A stretch of 64,000 nt of DNA from Chryseobacterium sp. W4I1 (GTDB lineage Bacteria; Bacteroidota; Bacteroidia; Flavobacteriales; Weeksellaceae). The position numbers and the translations under genes are program-made. Position 1 is the first letter of the stretch; every line of letters starts with the position of its first letter. Below are positions 18,318-25,827 of the stretch, piece by piece. The DNA is taken from the NCBI RefSeq assembly GCF_030816115.1, contig NZ_JAUSXQ010000001.1, positions 1,674,001 to 1,738,000 on the forward strand, written 5' to 3'. The notes beneath the pieces were generated by a model. That model was not told the DNA's origin, made no database searches, and saw only the letters and a list, made by a program, of their open reading frames with translations.

Positions 18318-19013
18318 ATGATCTTTATTAAACTCATATTGGCACATCTACTCGGAGATTTTATTCTTCAGCCAGATTCTTGGGTTGCAGATAAAGAACG
18401 CCGTAAGCTGAAAAGCCCTTATTTGTATCTTCATGTTTTGATCCACATCATTTTAAATTTTGTTTTTCTATGGAATACAGATCTGTGGTGGGTTTCACTC
18501 CTTGTTGGGATTACTCATCTTATTATTGATGCTTCAAAACTCATCTTCCAGAATGTAAAAAATAAAAAAAGATGGTTTTTTATCGATCAGATGCTTCATA
18601 TTCTTGTGATTGTAGGAATCTCATTTTACTTTAAAGAATTTAGTTTTGATTTTCTGAACAATCAGGAAATTTTAAAAATAGTAATGGCAGCATTGTTTCT
18701 GACAACGCCTGCTTCAATTTTTATTAAAATATTATTGTCTTCGTGGACCCCGGTTCCGGAGACTCAAAGCAGCTTACAAACTGACTCTTTATCGAGTGCA
18801 GGGAAATATATCGGAATACTGGAACGTCTTCTGGTTTTCACTTTTATTATGGTGAACCATTGGGAAGGCGTAGGTTTTATGGTAGCAGCCAAATCCGTTT
18901 TCAGGTTCAGTGATCTGGCGCAGGCCAAGCAGAGAAAACTTACAGAATACGTACTGATCGGTACATTACTGAGTTTTGGACTGGCAGTTTTAACAGGAAT
19001 TTTAATTAAGTAA
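18318..19013 (+). CDS. DUF3307 integral membrane protein
   Basis: 231 residues with about six hydrophobic segments. The N-terminus has the family pattern LAHLLGDFILQPDSWV, where an acidic residue lies in the first membrane helix, then HVLIHIILNFVFLW and ITHLIIDASKLIF with further His and Asp residues. These could form a membrane metal site (inference). The start ATG is 2 bp after the satD stop. purC follows after 35 bp on the same strand with no terminator between them, so satD, this gene and purC may share a transcript. Confidence 0.78.
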   Translation: MIFIKLILAHLLGDFILQPDSWVADKERRKLKSPYLYLHVLIHIILNFVFLWNTDLWWVSLLVGITHLIIDASKLIFQNVKNKKRWFFIDQMLHILVIVGISFYFKEFSFDFLNNQEILKIVMAALFLTTPASIFIKILLSSWTPVPETQSSLQTDSLSSAGKYIGILERLLVFTFIMVNHWEGVGFMVAAKSVFRFSDLAQAKQRKLTEYVLIGTLLSFGLAVLTGILIK

Positions 19014-19048
19014 TATAAAATAAATCTAACTAATAAGACAATTTAGAA

Positions 19049-19768
19049 ATGGAAAAGAAAGAAATGTTGTACGAAGGTAAAGCAAAACAAGTATTTGCTA
19101 CCGATAATCCTGATCAAGTAGTCGTACGTTTCAAAGACGATGCTACAGCATTTAATGCTCAAAAAAGAGGATCTGTGGATCTGAAAGGTGAAATGAACAA
19201 TGCCATCACCACTTTGATTTTTGAATATTTAAATGAAAAAGGGATTAAAACTCATTTCATCAAACAATTGGACGAAAGAGAGCAATTGGTAAAGAAAGTA
19301 TCCATTATTCCTTTGGAAATGGTTGTAAGAAACTATTCTGCAGGAAGCATGGCTCAAAGATTAGGAGTGGAAGAAGGAATAAAATCTCCGGTTACCATCT
19401 TCGATATCTGCTATAAAAAAGACGAATTGGGAGATCCGTTGATCAATGACCACCATGCCGTTTTCTTAGGAGCAGCAACATATGAAGAGCTTGATGAAAT
19501 GTATGAGCTAACTTCTGATATCAACGATATTCTGATCGATCTTTTTGATAAGATGAACATTATACTGGTTGATTTCAAAATTGAATTAGGGAAAACTTCA
19601 GACGGGGAAATCATCCTTGCAGACGAAATTTCTCCTGATACATGCAGACTTTGGGACAAAGATACCATGAAAAAACTGGATAAAGACAGATTCAGAAGAG
19701 ATCTTGGAGAAGTTACCGAGGCTTATGTAGAAATCTACAATCGTCTTAAAACTCTTCTTCAGAAATAA
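19049..19768 (+). CDS. purC: phosphoribosylaminoimidazole-succinocarboxamide synthase
   Basis: Joins CAIR and aspartate with ATP to give SAICAR in purine synthesis. Signatures are [10 protein letters not shown] at the N-terminus, [28 protein letters not shown], and the C-terminal [12 protein letters not shown]. The length of 239 residues is standard for the bacterial enzyme. It follows DUF3307 and precedes purF by 106 bp, a stretch with a large potential stem-loop. Confidence 0.95.
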   Translation: MEKKEMLYEGKAKQVFATDNPDQVVVRFKDDATAFNAQKRGSVDLKGEMNNAITTLIFEYLNEKGIKTHFIKQLDEREQLVKKVSIIPLEMVVRNYSAGSMAQRLGVEEGIKSPVTIFDICYKKDELGDPLINDHHAVFLGAATYEELDEMYELTSDINDILIDLFDKMNIILVDFKIELGKTSDGEIILADEISPDTCRLWDKDTMKKLDKDRFRRDLGEVTEAYVEIYNRLKTLLQK

Positions 19769-19770
19769 GA

Positions 19771-19860
19771 TTTTAGATAAAAATTAGATGTTAAGTTTTT
19801 GTATTTAACATAATATTTAATTTTTCATCTAATTAAAATCTATCAAAATAAAATCTAGAT
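19771..19860 (+). promoter_or_regulatory. purC-purF intergenic stem-loop
   Basis: AATTAGATG (19782-19790) pairs with CATCTAATT (19826-19834), and GTTAA / TTTAAC pairing occurs inside the loop. There is no T run at its 3' side, so it is not a classical terminator. It could be a leader structure of purF or an mRNA-stabilising element. No match to the purine riboswitch core was recognised. Confidence 0.3.
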
Positions 19861-19874
19861 TAGAAAAAATAGAA

Positions 19875-21374
19875 ATGAAAAGTTTAGACATTCATAAAAG
19901 TGAATATTTAAAACAGTTTAAAGACCAGACCTACGGAAGGAATCTTTTCAGAACGCAGGAAGAAGAAAGGCTGGATGCCCCCAATGAGGAGTGCGGGATC
20001 TTCGGAATGTATTCTGATAATGATCTGGATACGTTTTCTCTTTCACAGTTCGGACTTTTTGCCCTGCAACACAGAGGACAGGAAGCCTGTGGTATTTCCG
20101 TTTTAAAGGACGGGAGGATCACCAATATGAAAGATGAAGGACTGGTTTTGGATGTTTATAAAGAAATTCAGGACCCTGAGACTTTTATGGGAAATTCTGC
20201 AATCGGTCATACCCGTTATACCACTGCAGGAGACAAAAAGAAGTATAATTTTCAGCCGTTCTTCGCAAAAAACGAATACGACCAGATTATTCTTTCTATA
20301 GCGCACAACGGTAATCTTACCAATGCGAGAGAATTAAAAAATGAATTGGAAGCTGAAGGCGTAGTTTTCAGAGCCACTTCCGATTCTGAGGTGATCTTAA
20401 GATTGATCCAGAAAAATCTTGACTTAGGGCTTCGTGGAGCGATTAAAGCTACCATGGAAAAAATAGAAGGCGCTTATTCCGTAGTAGGGATGACGAGAAA
20501 TAAATTCTTTGCTTTCAGGGATTTCAATGGGATCCGTCCATTGGTTTTGGGTGCTGTTGATGAAAAGACGTATGTTGTTGCTTCAGAATCCGTTGCTTTG
20601 GATGCGGTGGGTGCGCAATATGTACGTGATATTCTTCCGGGAGAGATCATTTATACCAATGAAAACGAGCCTGGAAAGCTTAATTCTTATATGGTGGATG
20701 AAAGCAAAGGAAAACAGAGAATTTGTTCATTTGAGTACATCTATTTCGCAAGACCTGACTCTACCTTAGAAAATATCAACGTTTATGAGATCAGAGAAAA
20801 GTCAGGTGAAAAGATCTGGGAACAGGCACCTGTAGAAGCAGATATTGTAATTGGAGTTCCCGATTCAGGAGTTCCGGCTGCCATAGGCTTCTCAAAAGCT
20901 TCCGGAATACCTTTCCGCCCCGTTCTGATCAAGAACAGATACATCGGAAGAAGCTTCATCGTTCCTACACAGGAAATGAGAGAAAGAGTAGTGAACCTTA
21001 AGTTGAACCCGATCATTTCTGAGATCAAGGATAAGAGAGTAGTGATCATCGATGATTCTATTGTTAGGGGAACTACTTCTAAAAGATTGGTTAAAATATT
21101 AAAGGATGCAGGCGTAAAAGAGATTCACTTCAGAAGTGTTTCTCCACCAATTATTGCTCCTTGTTATTTAGGAATTGATACGCCTTCAAAAGACGACTTG
21201 ATTTCCGCCAATATGACTACTGAAGAGCTTAGAAATTATCTGGGCGTAGATTCTTTGGAATTTTTAAGTACAGACAGCCTGAAAGAGATTTTAGGATCTG
21301 CCAACCACTGTTTCGGATGTTTTACAGAAGAATATCCGGTAGGAAAAGGAGAGGAGGTAGAATTATTTAATTAA
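19875..21374 (+). CDS. purF: amidophosphoribosyltransferase, Fe-S type
   Basis: Makes phosphoribosylamine from PRPP and glutamine, the first step of purine synthesis. The glutaminase nucleophile is the Cys of EECGIFGMYS at residue 40, so a propeptide of about 39 residues precedes it. The PRPP loop is VVIIDDSIVRGTTS. Four cysteines fit the [4Fe-4S] site of the Bacillus type: RICSFEYIYFARP, APCYLGIDTP and HCFGC (two). Length is 499 residues. A terminator follows directly. Confidence 0.95.
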   Translation: MKSLDIHKSEYLKQFKDQTYGRNLFRTQEEERLDAPNEECGIFGMYSDNDLDTFSLSQFGLFALQHRGQEACGISVLKDGRITNMKDEGLVLDVYKEIQDPETFMGNSAIGHTRYTTAGDKKKYNFQPFFAKNEYDQIILSIAHNGNLTNARELKNELEAEGVVFRATSDSEVILRLIQKNLDLGLRGAIKATMEKIEGAYSVVGMTRNKFFAFRDFNGIRPLVLGAVDEKTYVVASESVALDAVGAQYVRDILPGEIIYTNENEPGKLNSYMVDESKGKQRICSFEYIYFARPDSTLENINVYEIREKSGEKIWEQAPVEADIVIGVPDSGVPAAIGFSKASGIPFRPVLIKNRYIGRSFIVPTQEMRERVVNLKLNPIISEIKDKRVVIIDDSIVRGTTSKRLVKILKDAGVKEIHFRSVSPPIIAPCYLGIDTPSKDDLISANMTTEELRNYLGVDSLEFLSTDSLKEILGSANHCFGCFTEEYPVGKGEEVELFN

Positions 21375-21400
21375 TAGTTCTCAATTTAAAATAAAATGGG

Positions 21401-21430
21401 AGCCAGGGCATTGATGACCTGGCTTCTTTT
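21401..21430 (+). terminator. purF terminator
   Basis: Arms AGCCAGG / CCTGGCT with a 10-nt loop, followed by TCTTTTGTTTTT. Confidence 0.8.
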
Positions 21431-21518
21431 GTTTTTATAAATGTATCAAAAGCTTAATATTCTTGTATTACACAATACCGGAGCAAATTCTAATTTTGTC
21501 CTATTAAGCTTTAAGGAT

Positions 21519-22466
21519 ATGAAAAAAGTGTTTTTAATGGGAATTTTTCTGGCATTTGCCCAGATATATTCCTCACAGTCTTTCGATAAGCAGGCACATC
21601 GGGGAGGAAAGTCCTTGTATCCGGAAAATACAATTCCGGCGATGAAGAACGCCTTGAAAATGAACATTACAACATTAGAAATGGACCTTGCGATCACGAA
21701 AGATAAAAAAGTAATCCTTTCCCATGATGCTTTTCTTTCCCCTGAATTGGTAACAAAGCCGGATGGTACTTATATTCCGAAAGATTCCGGGTTTTACTAC
21801 AAAATTTATGATATGCCTTATGCAAAGATCCGGACATTTGATGTTGGCTTAAAAAAACTTCAAAACTATCCTGACCAAAAGAAAATGAAGGCTCAGAAAC
21901 CTTTATTCTCAGATGTAATAGATGCTTGTGAGGCTTACTCCCGTGAACTGAAGAGACCTTTACCTTTTTATAATATAGAAACTAAAACACGCCCTTTCTC
22001 TGATAATATCTTTCATCCGGAACCAAAAGAATTTGTAGATCTGATGATGAAAATTATTGTAGAAAAAGGAATTCAGGACCGCGTCATTATTCAGTCATTT
22101 GATCCAAGAACACTGGAAATCATTCATAAAGAGTATCCAAAGATAATGACGGCTTTACTGGTGGAAAAAGTAGATGATAAAAAACGGGCACAGCAACAGG
22201 CGTATTTTAAAAATATACCTGCGGAGAAATTCAGGCAATATCCCGATCATCTGAACGGCGTAGATGGAGATTTAAAATTTATAAGCTTTGTTCCCACCAT
22301 TTACAGTCCTGATCATACACTTGTCACTCCAGAACTTGTAAAGGAATGTCATCAATTGGGAATGAAAGTGATACCATGGACGGTCAATACTAAAGAGAGA
22401 TTAAAGGAATTAAAAGATATGAGAATAGATGGAGCGATCAGCGATGATCCAAGAATATTCGAATAA
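21519..22466 (+). CDS. exported glycerophosphodiester phosphodiesterase
   Basis: 315 residues from ATG 21519, chosen because it starts a signal peptide (MKKVFLMGIFLAFAQIYSSQ); the frame is open 26 codons further up. GDPD enzymes cleave glycerophosphodiesters to glycerol-3-phosphate and an alcohol. The catalytic residues are seen in AHRGGKSLYPENT and TLEMDLAITKDKKVILSHD (His, Arg, Glu, Asp, second His), and the fold ends with KVIPWTVNTKERLKEL. It probably acts in the periplasm on phospholipid head groups. Confidence 0.88.
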   Translation: MKKVFLMGIFLAFAQIYSSQSFDKQAHRGGKSLYPENTIPAMKNALKMNITTLEMDLAITKDKKVILSHDAFLSPELVTKPDGTYIPKDSGFYYKIYDMPYAKIRTFDVGLKKLQNYPDQKKMKAQKPLFSDVIDACEAYSRELKRPLPFYNIETKTRPFSDNIFHPEPKEFVDLMMKIIVEKGIQDRVIIQSFDPRTLEIIHKEYPKIMTALLVEKVDDKKRAQQQAYFKNIPAEKFRQYPDHLNGVDGDLKFISFVPTIYSPDHTLVTPELVKECHQLGMKVIPWTVNTKERLKELKDMRIDGAISDDPRIFE

Positions 22467-22634
22467 TTTGGGTTATGCGGGTACGTTTTTGAATGTCAGA
22501 GTGTCTTAGAGTTCGAAAGCTTAATACATTGAGAAATATTGATAGAATGACAAATATGTTGTGGCTGGAGGACTCAAAGCCACCAGCAATAATATCTGAA
22601 ATCTGGTGTCTGAAATCATAATTAACCAAAAACG

Positions 22635-22668
22635 AAAGTCCGGACTTAAAAATTTAAATCCGGACTTT
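22635..22668. terminator. bidirectional terminator
   Basis: A 10-bp perfect stem (AAAGTCCGGA / TCCGGACTTT) with a 14-nt loop lies between the convergent GDPD and OMP genes. Confidence 0.75.
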
Positions 22669-22697
22669 ACTATAGGTTAAATAATTGATTGTCTTTG

Positions 22698-23408
22698 TTA
22701 GAACTTATAGTTCAGACCTAGCTGAAATGCTCTGTGATTAAGAGGCTCAGTTCCTTCAGGTTTTTGATTTCTCATATCCGTAAGACTGTTGATATATCTT
22801 GCATTGATACCAAGATTCTGTGTAATATCATATCCAAGACCTAAACCAAGACCTAAATTAAACTTATTCACATTATCTTTATTAATGTCATCAGAATTAG
22901 TTACAGTCTGTGTCGTTGTTACACCGCCAACAGTAGTAGCAACAGAACTTTCTCCGGAATTTTTACCATTGATGAAATAACTGAACTCAGGACCTGCCTC
23001 TACATAAAACCTTTCAGTTGGTCTCATCTGTACCATTAAAGGCACTGAAATATAATTCATTGTAGTTTTGTATTCGCTCTTCGTTTTAACGTTAGTGTTA
23101 CCCGTTGTTACATCCGTAGATGAAACTACATTTCTTGCTCCCAACTGGTTGTATAAAACCTCTGGCTGCAAGCTGAATTTCTGAGAAAGTGGAATATTAA
23201 CTAAAACCCCGGCATGGAATCCTATTTTCTGGTTATTAAGACTTAATTTTTGCTCACTGAAATAAGCTGAGTTTCCTCCCGCTTTGATCCCGAATCTGAT
23301 CGGTTGTTTTTCCTTTTTAATAGGGTCTGTGTTTACTGTAGTTTGTGTTTCCTGAGCAAATGTCATTGCGCTGGCAGCAACTGCCAACCCTAAAAATAAC
23401 TTCTTCAT
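22698..23408 (-). CDS. outer-membrane beta-barrel protein (PorT-like), paralog 1
   Basis: 236 residues with a signal peptide (MKKLFLGLAVAASAMTFAQ). The mature part has alternating strands typical of small barrels: IRFGIKAGGNSAYFS, FHAGVLVNIPLSQKFSLQPE, FYVEAGPEFSYFI, LGLGLGLGYDIT, and a terminal strand FQLGLNYKF ending in Phe, the outer-membrane insertion signal. It resembles the genes at 23907 and 24911 throughout, so all three arose by duplication. A sigma54-type element lies 65 bp upstream. Confidence 0.82.
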   Translation of the reverse strand: MKKLFLGLAVAASAMTFAQETQTTVNTDPIKKEKQPIRFGIKAGGNSAYFSEQKLSLNNQKIGFHAGVLVNIPLSQKFSLQPEVLYNQLGARNVVSSTDVTTGNTNVKTKSEYKTTMNYISVPLMVQMRPTERFYVEAGPEFSYFINGKNSGESSVATTVGGVTTTQTVTNSDDINKDNVNKFNLGLGLGLGYDITQNLGINARYINSLTDMRNQKPEGTEPLNHRAFQLGLNYKF

Positions 23409-23473
23409 AATTTTATTTTTTTATTTTACTATTTTACTTCTCACCCGATTTTTCAATCAGACTTGATTTATTT

Positions 23474-23489
23474 TGCAAAATGCTTGCCA
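23474..23489 (-). promoter_or_regulatory. sigma54-type -24/-12 promoter of OMP paralog 1
   Basis: On the minus strand TGGCAAGCATTTTGCA fits the consensus TGGCACG-N4-TTGCW, with GG and GC exactly 12 bp apart. The predicted start near 23463 gives a leader of about 55 nt. Confidence 0.6.
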
Positions 23490-23785
23490 AACTCGGAAAA
23501 GCCTTATTTACAGGGCCTTTACAGAGATTTCGGTGTTGCTTTTTTTATATCATCATTCGTTTATCATAAAAATAATGACAGGTAAAAATTCAATTTTAAA
23601 GATAATTTTTCGTTAAAATAACTTTAAAACTGATGATTTAATATCGCTATAAAATTGAAAAGAAATTAAGGAAAGCTCTTGTATTTATTTGAAGTTTTAA
23701 GAAGATCACGGACGTTTAATTATTATTCCAGATTAAACTATAAGGCCAATCCGGTTTTTTTTGAATGTTTAATTAAAATATAAAT
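23490..23785. other. intergenic region upstream of OMP paralog 1, no gene seen
   Basis: AT-rich with no open frame of note. A loose inverted T/A-rich box around 23561-23580 resembles the TGACTTTTATCA box found upstream of the other two OMP promoters, but the match is poor. Confidence 0.35.
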
Positions 23786-23807
23786 GCCGGATTCTAATGA
23801 ACCCGGC
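23786..23807 (-). terminator. terminator at the end of the OMP tail remnant
   Basis: On the minus strand GCCGGGTTC pairs with GAATCCGGC (one G-T wobble) over a 4-nt loop and is followed by ATTTATATTTT. It lies just downstream of the remnant stop at 23832. Confidence 0.6.
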
Positions 23808-23831
23808 TGTGATTGGGAATTAATAAAATTT

Positions 23832-23906
23832 CTAATTAAATTTATAAGCTAAGCCAACCTGAAAGGCGTTATTTCTAACGGTATCTCCTGTATTAAGCTT
23901 GTTATT
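23832..23906 (-). pseudogene. 3' remnant of a fourth OMP paralog, in frame after the 23907 gene stop
   Basis: Immediately after the TAA of the 23907 gene the same frame continues for 24 codons, ending TGDTVRNNAFQVGLAYKFN and a TAG. This repeats the C-terminus of the intact paralogs (compare SGDAIRNNAFQVGVAYKFN just upstream and SVKNNVFQVGLAYKFK at 24911). The DNA differs at many third positions from the adjacent copy, so it is an older divergent paralog tail and not a recent slip. It most likely remains from a recombination between tandem paralogs. Confidence 0.65.
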
Positions 23907-24590
23907 TTAGTTGAATTTGTATGCTACACCTACCTGGAATGCATTATTTCTGATAGCATCTCCGCTATTATGCTTATAGATATCTGTAATTCCTGCAGTA
24001 AATCTTGCTGTAACTCCAAAGTTTTGAGTAAAATAATATCCGGCACCAATTCCGATTCCAAAATTAAATTTGTTATGCAGATCTTTAACGATATCTTCTG
24101 AGAAAGTTGTGGTTTCTGTAGTCGTAGTGTTCCCGGAATTTCTGGCTACCGTAATATCACCTTTGTTTTTTCCGCCTAAAAGAAGCCCGAATTCAGGTCC
24201 TGCTTCTACATAAAGTTGAGGAAGGATGTTATACTGAACCATTACCGGTAAAGTAAGGTAATTTAATGTTTTTTTATAATCTAAATCCCTGCTGTATCGG
24301 TCAGAATTGATGTAATACACTTCTCTTTCCTCTGTTTTAGAACCCAACTGGCTGAAAAGAAGTTCAGGCTGAATGCTGAATTTTTCGGCCACGGGAATAT
24401 GAGCAAATATCCCGGCATTGAAGCCCGGTTTCAGTTTCTGATCGTTATCGTACTGATCGGCTTTGCTCAGAGTAGAAGCATTAAATCCAGCTTTTACCCC
24501 AAAGGTTACCGGAGAAGCAGATTTAGTTTTTTCTTGTGCAGTTGCTAAAAAGCTTCCTGTGATTGCTAATCCTAAAATTAGTTTTTTCAT
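23907..24590 (-). CDS. outer-membrane beta-barrel protein (PorT-like), paralog 2
   Basis: 227 residues with a signal peptide (MKKLILGLAITGSFLATAQ) and strands shared with its neighbours: VTFGVKAGFNASTLSK, FNAGIFAHIPVAEKFSIQPE, LYVEAGPEFGLLLGG, FGIGIGAGYYFTQNFGVTAR, and the terminal FQVGVAYKFN. A central insert around SRDLDYKKTLNYLTLPVMVQ is a conserved strand pair. Its stop codon is followed in frame by the tail of another paralog. A sigma54-type element is 35 bp upstream. Confidence 0.82.
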   Translation of the reverse strand: MKKLILGLAITGSFLATAQEKTKSASPVTFGVKAGFNASTLSKADQYDNDQKLKPGFNAGIFAHIPVAEKFSIQPELLFSQLGSKTEEREVYYINSDRYSRDLDYKKTLNYLTLPVMVQYNILPQLYVEAGPEFGLLLGGKNKGDITVARNSGNTTTTETTTFSEDIVKDLHNKFNFGIGIGAGYYFTQNFGVTARFTAGITDIYKHNSGDAIRNNAFQVGVAYKFN

Positions 24591-24624
24591 GATTTTAAAG
24601 TTTAATTTTATTCACCCACACTGC

Positions 24625-24640
24625 AGCAAAATTCCCGCCA
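24625..24640 (-). promoter_or_regulatory. sigma54-type -24/-12 promoter of OMP paralog 2
   Basis: TGGCGGGAATTTTGCT on the minus strand fits the GG/GC spacing. The box TGACTTTTATCA (minus strand, 24653-24664) lies 12 bp upstream and is identical to a box in front of paralog 3. The predicted leader is about 24 nt. Confidence 0.55.
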
Positions 24641-24676
24641 AAGAGAATAAAGTGATAAAAGTCATGTGAAAGGCGA

Positions 24677-24713
24677 AAAGGTCAGATTTAATGAATAAAC
24701 CTGACCTTTTCTA
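24677..24713. terminator. terminator-like hairpin between OMP paralogs 2 and 3
   Basis: Arms AAAAGGTCAG / CTGACCTTTT give a 10-bp perfect stem. There is no gene upstream of it on either strand close enough to need it, except the orphan sigma54-type promoter at 24796. Confidence 0.6.
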
Positions 24714-24795
24714 TTGAAATCAATTTGTATATGAAGAAACTTTGTGCTGTCTGTATGATAAAAAAATCAAGTCATCCAGCCAGTTTGTTTATATA

Positions 24796-24811
24796 GGCAA
24801 ACTCCTTGCCA
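24796..24811 (-). promoter_or_regulatory. orphan sigma54-type -24/-12 element
   Basis: TGGCAAGGAGTTTGCC on the minus strand fits the GG/GC spacing. No open reading frame follows; a transcript from about 24784 would end at the hairpin at 24677 after roughly 100 nt. Confidence 0.45.
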
Positions 24812-24841
24812 AAAATAATCAGTTAACAATAACATAACAAA

Positions 24842-24868
24842 AAACCGGATCAAATGAATGACCCGGTT
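24842..24868 (-). terminator. terminator of OMP paralog 3
   Basis: On the minus strand AACCGG pairs with CCGGTT, with inner GTC/GAT-type pairing, followed by TTTTTTG. It is 43 bp past the stop at 24911. Confidence 0.7.
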
Positions 24869-24910
24869 CTTCTATTAAATATAAAATTTGTTTTCTGAAT
24901 GTGTTGAAGC

Positions 24911-25546
24911 CTATTTGAATTTATAAGCTAATCCTACTTGGAATACATTGTTTTTTACAGAATCAGAACCATTAGGTCTGTCTTTAGCTATATCTGTTAA
25001 ACCTGCAACGTATCTAGCCGTAATTCCAAAGTTTTGTGTGAAATAATATCCCGCACCAAGACCGATACCAAAGTTGAATGTTTTTAAATCATCCTTATAG
25101 TTATCAGAAGTAGATGAGTTACCATTAGTTTCATTTTTGATCTTATTTTTGGCACTTACTAAGAATCCAAACTCAGGACCTGCTTCTACATATAAGTTAG
25201 GAATCAAATTGTACTGGAACATTACCGGTACTGCGATATAATCTAACTTAGTTGAAGAAGAATATTTATTCCCTAATACAGTGTAATCTGATTTTGCACC
25301 ATATTGAGAGTATAATACTTCCGGCTGAACGCTGAATGATTCTGCAACTGGAATGTTTGCAAATACTCCCGCATTGAAACCGATTTTAGATTTTTGATCA
25401 TCCAAACCTTCGTCTTTAGAAAGAGAAGATACGTTCATTCCACCTTTCACACCAAATGTTACGGGGTTAGAAGAAGATGTTGGAGTTTGTTGAGCGAATG
25501 CCAGTGAACTTGCAGTTACTGCTAATCCTAAAATTAACTTTTTCAT
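24911..25546 (-). CDS. outer-membrane beta-barrel protein (PorT-like), paralog 3
   Basis: 211 residues with a signal peptide (MKKLILGLAVTASSLAFAQ). Strand motifs match paralogs 1 and 2: VTFGVKGGMNVSSLSK, FNAGVFANIPVAESFSVQPE, LDYIAVPVMFQYNLIPNLY, FGIGLGAGYYFTQNFG, and terminal FQVGLAYKFK. It is the shortest of the three, with the loop variable region (NKIKNETNGNSS) differing most. It is closest to paralog 2. It carries the first promoter of the array, with a changed -12 base. Confidence 0.82.
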   Translation of the reverse strand: MKKLILGLAVTASSLAFAQQTPTSSSNPVTFGVKGGMNVSSLSKDEGLDDQKSKIGFNAGVFANIPVAESFSVQPEVLYSQYGAKSDYTVLGNKYSSSTKLDYIAVPVMFQYNLIPNLYVEAGPEFGFLVSAKNKIKNETNGNSSTSDNYKDDLKTFNFGIGLGAGYYFTQNFGITARYVAGLTDIAKDRPNGSDSVKNNVFQVGLAYKFK

Positions 25547-25632
25547 AACTTTAATTTTTTAATATTTTACTATTCTTAATTCTAAATTTTACTACTGTCA
25601 ACCCTTACTACTGAGTTTGACGAGGAGTATCT

Positions 25633-25648
25633 TTCAAATTGCTTGCCA
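25633..25648 (-). promoter_or_regulatory. sigma54-like element of OMP paralog 3
   Basis: TGGCAAGCAATTTGAA on the minus strand differs from the consensus by GA in place of the -12 GC. The 12-mer TGACTTTTATCA lies 13 bp upstream (25662-25673), as in front of paralog 2. Confidence 0.4.
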
Positions 25649-25680
25649 AAAACAAATAACATGATAAAAGTCAGTAAAAA

Positions 25681-25705
25681 AAACAGCGTGCAAAACACGC
25701 TGTTT
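25681..25705 (-). terminator. aroB terminator
   Basis: Arms AAACAGCGTG / CACGCTGTTT with a 5-nt loop. On the minus strand the stem is followed by eight Ts. It lies 120 bp past aroB. Confidence 0.7.
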
Positions 25706-25827
25706 AATATTTAAAATATTGATTTTCAGTATATTATTAAACTTTTTCATTGAATTGTTTAGAAGTAGTCTAAATTACAGGATGTGTAATGATCTCAAAT
25801 TCTAACAGGAATTTTCTCAAGTAAAGG

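Noticed and set aside
22501..22640. Hairpin-rich spacer as a small RNA
   Set aside because: Only short pairings occur besides the terminator, and no promoter-like element was found.
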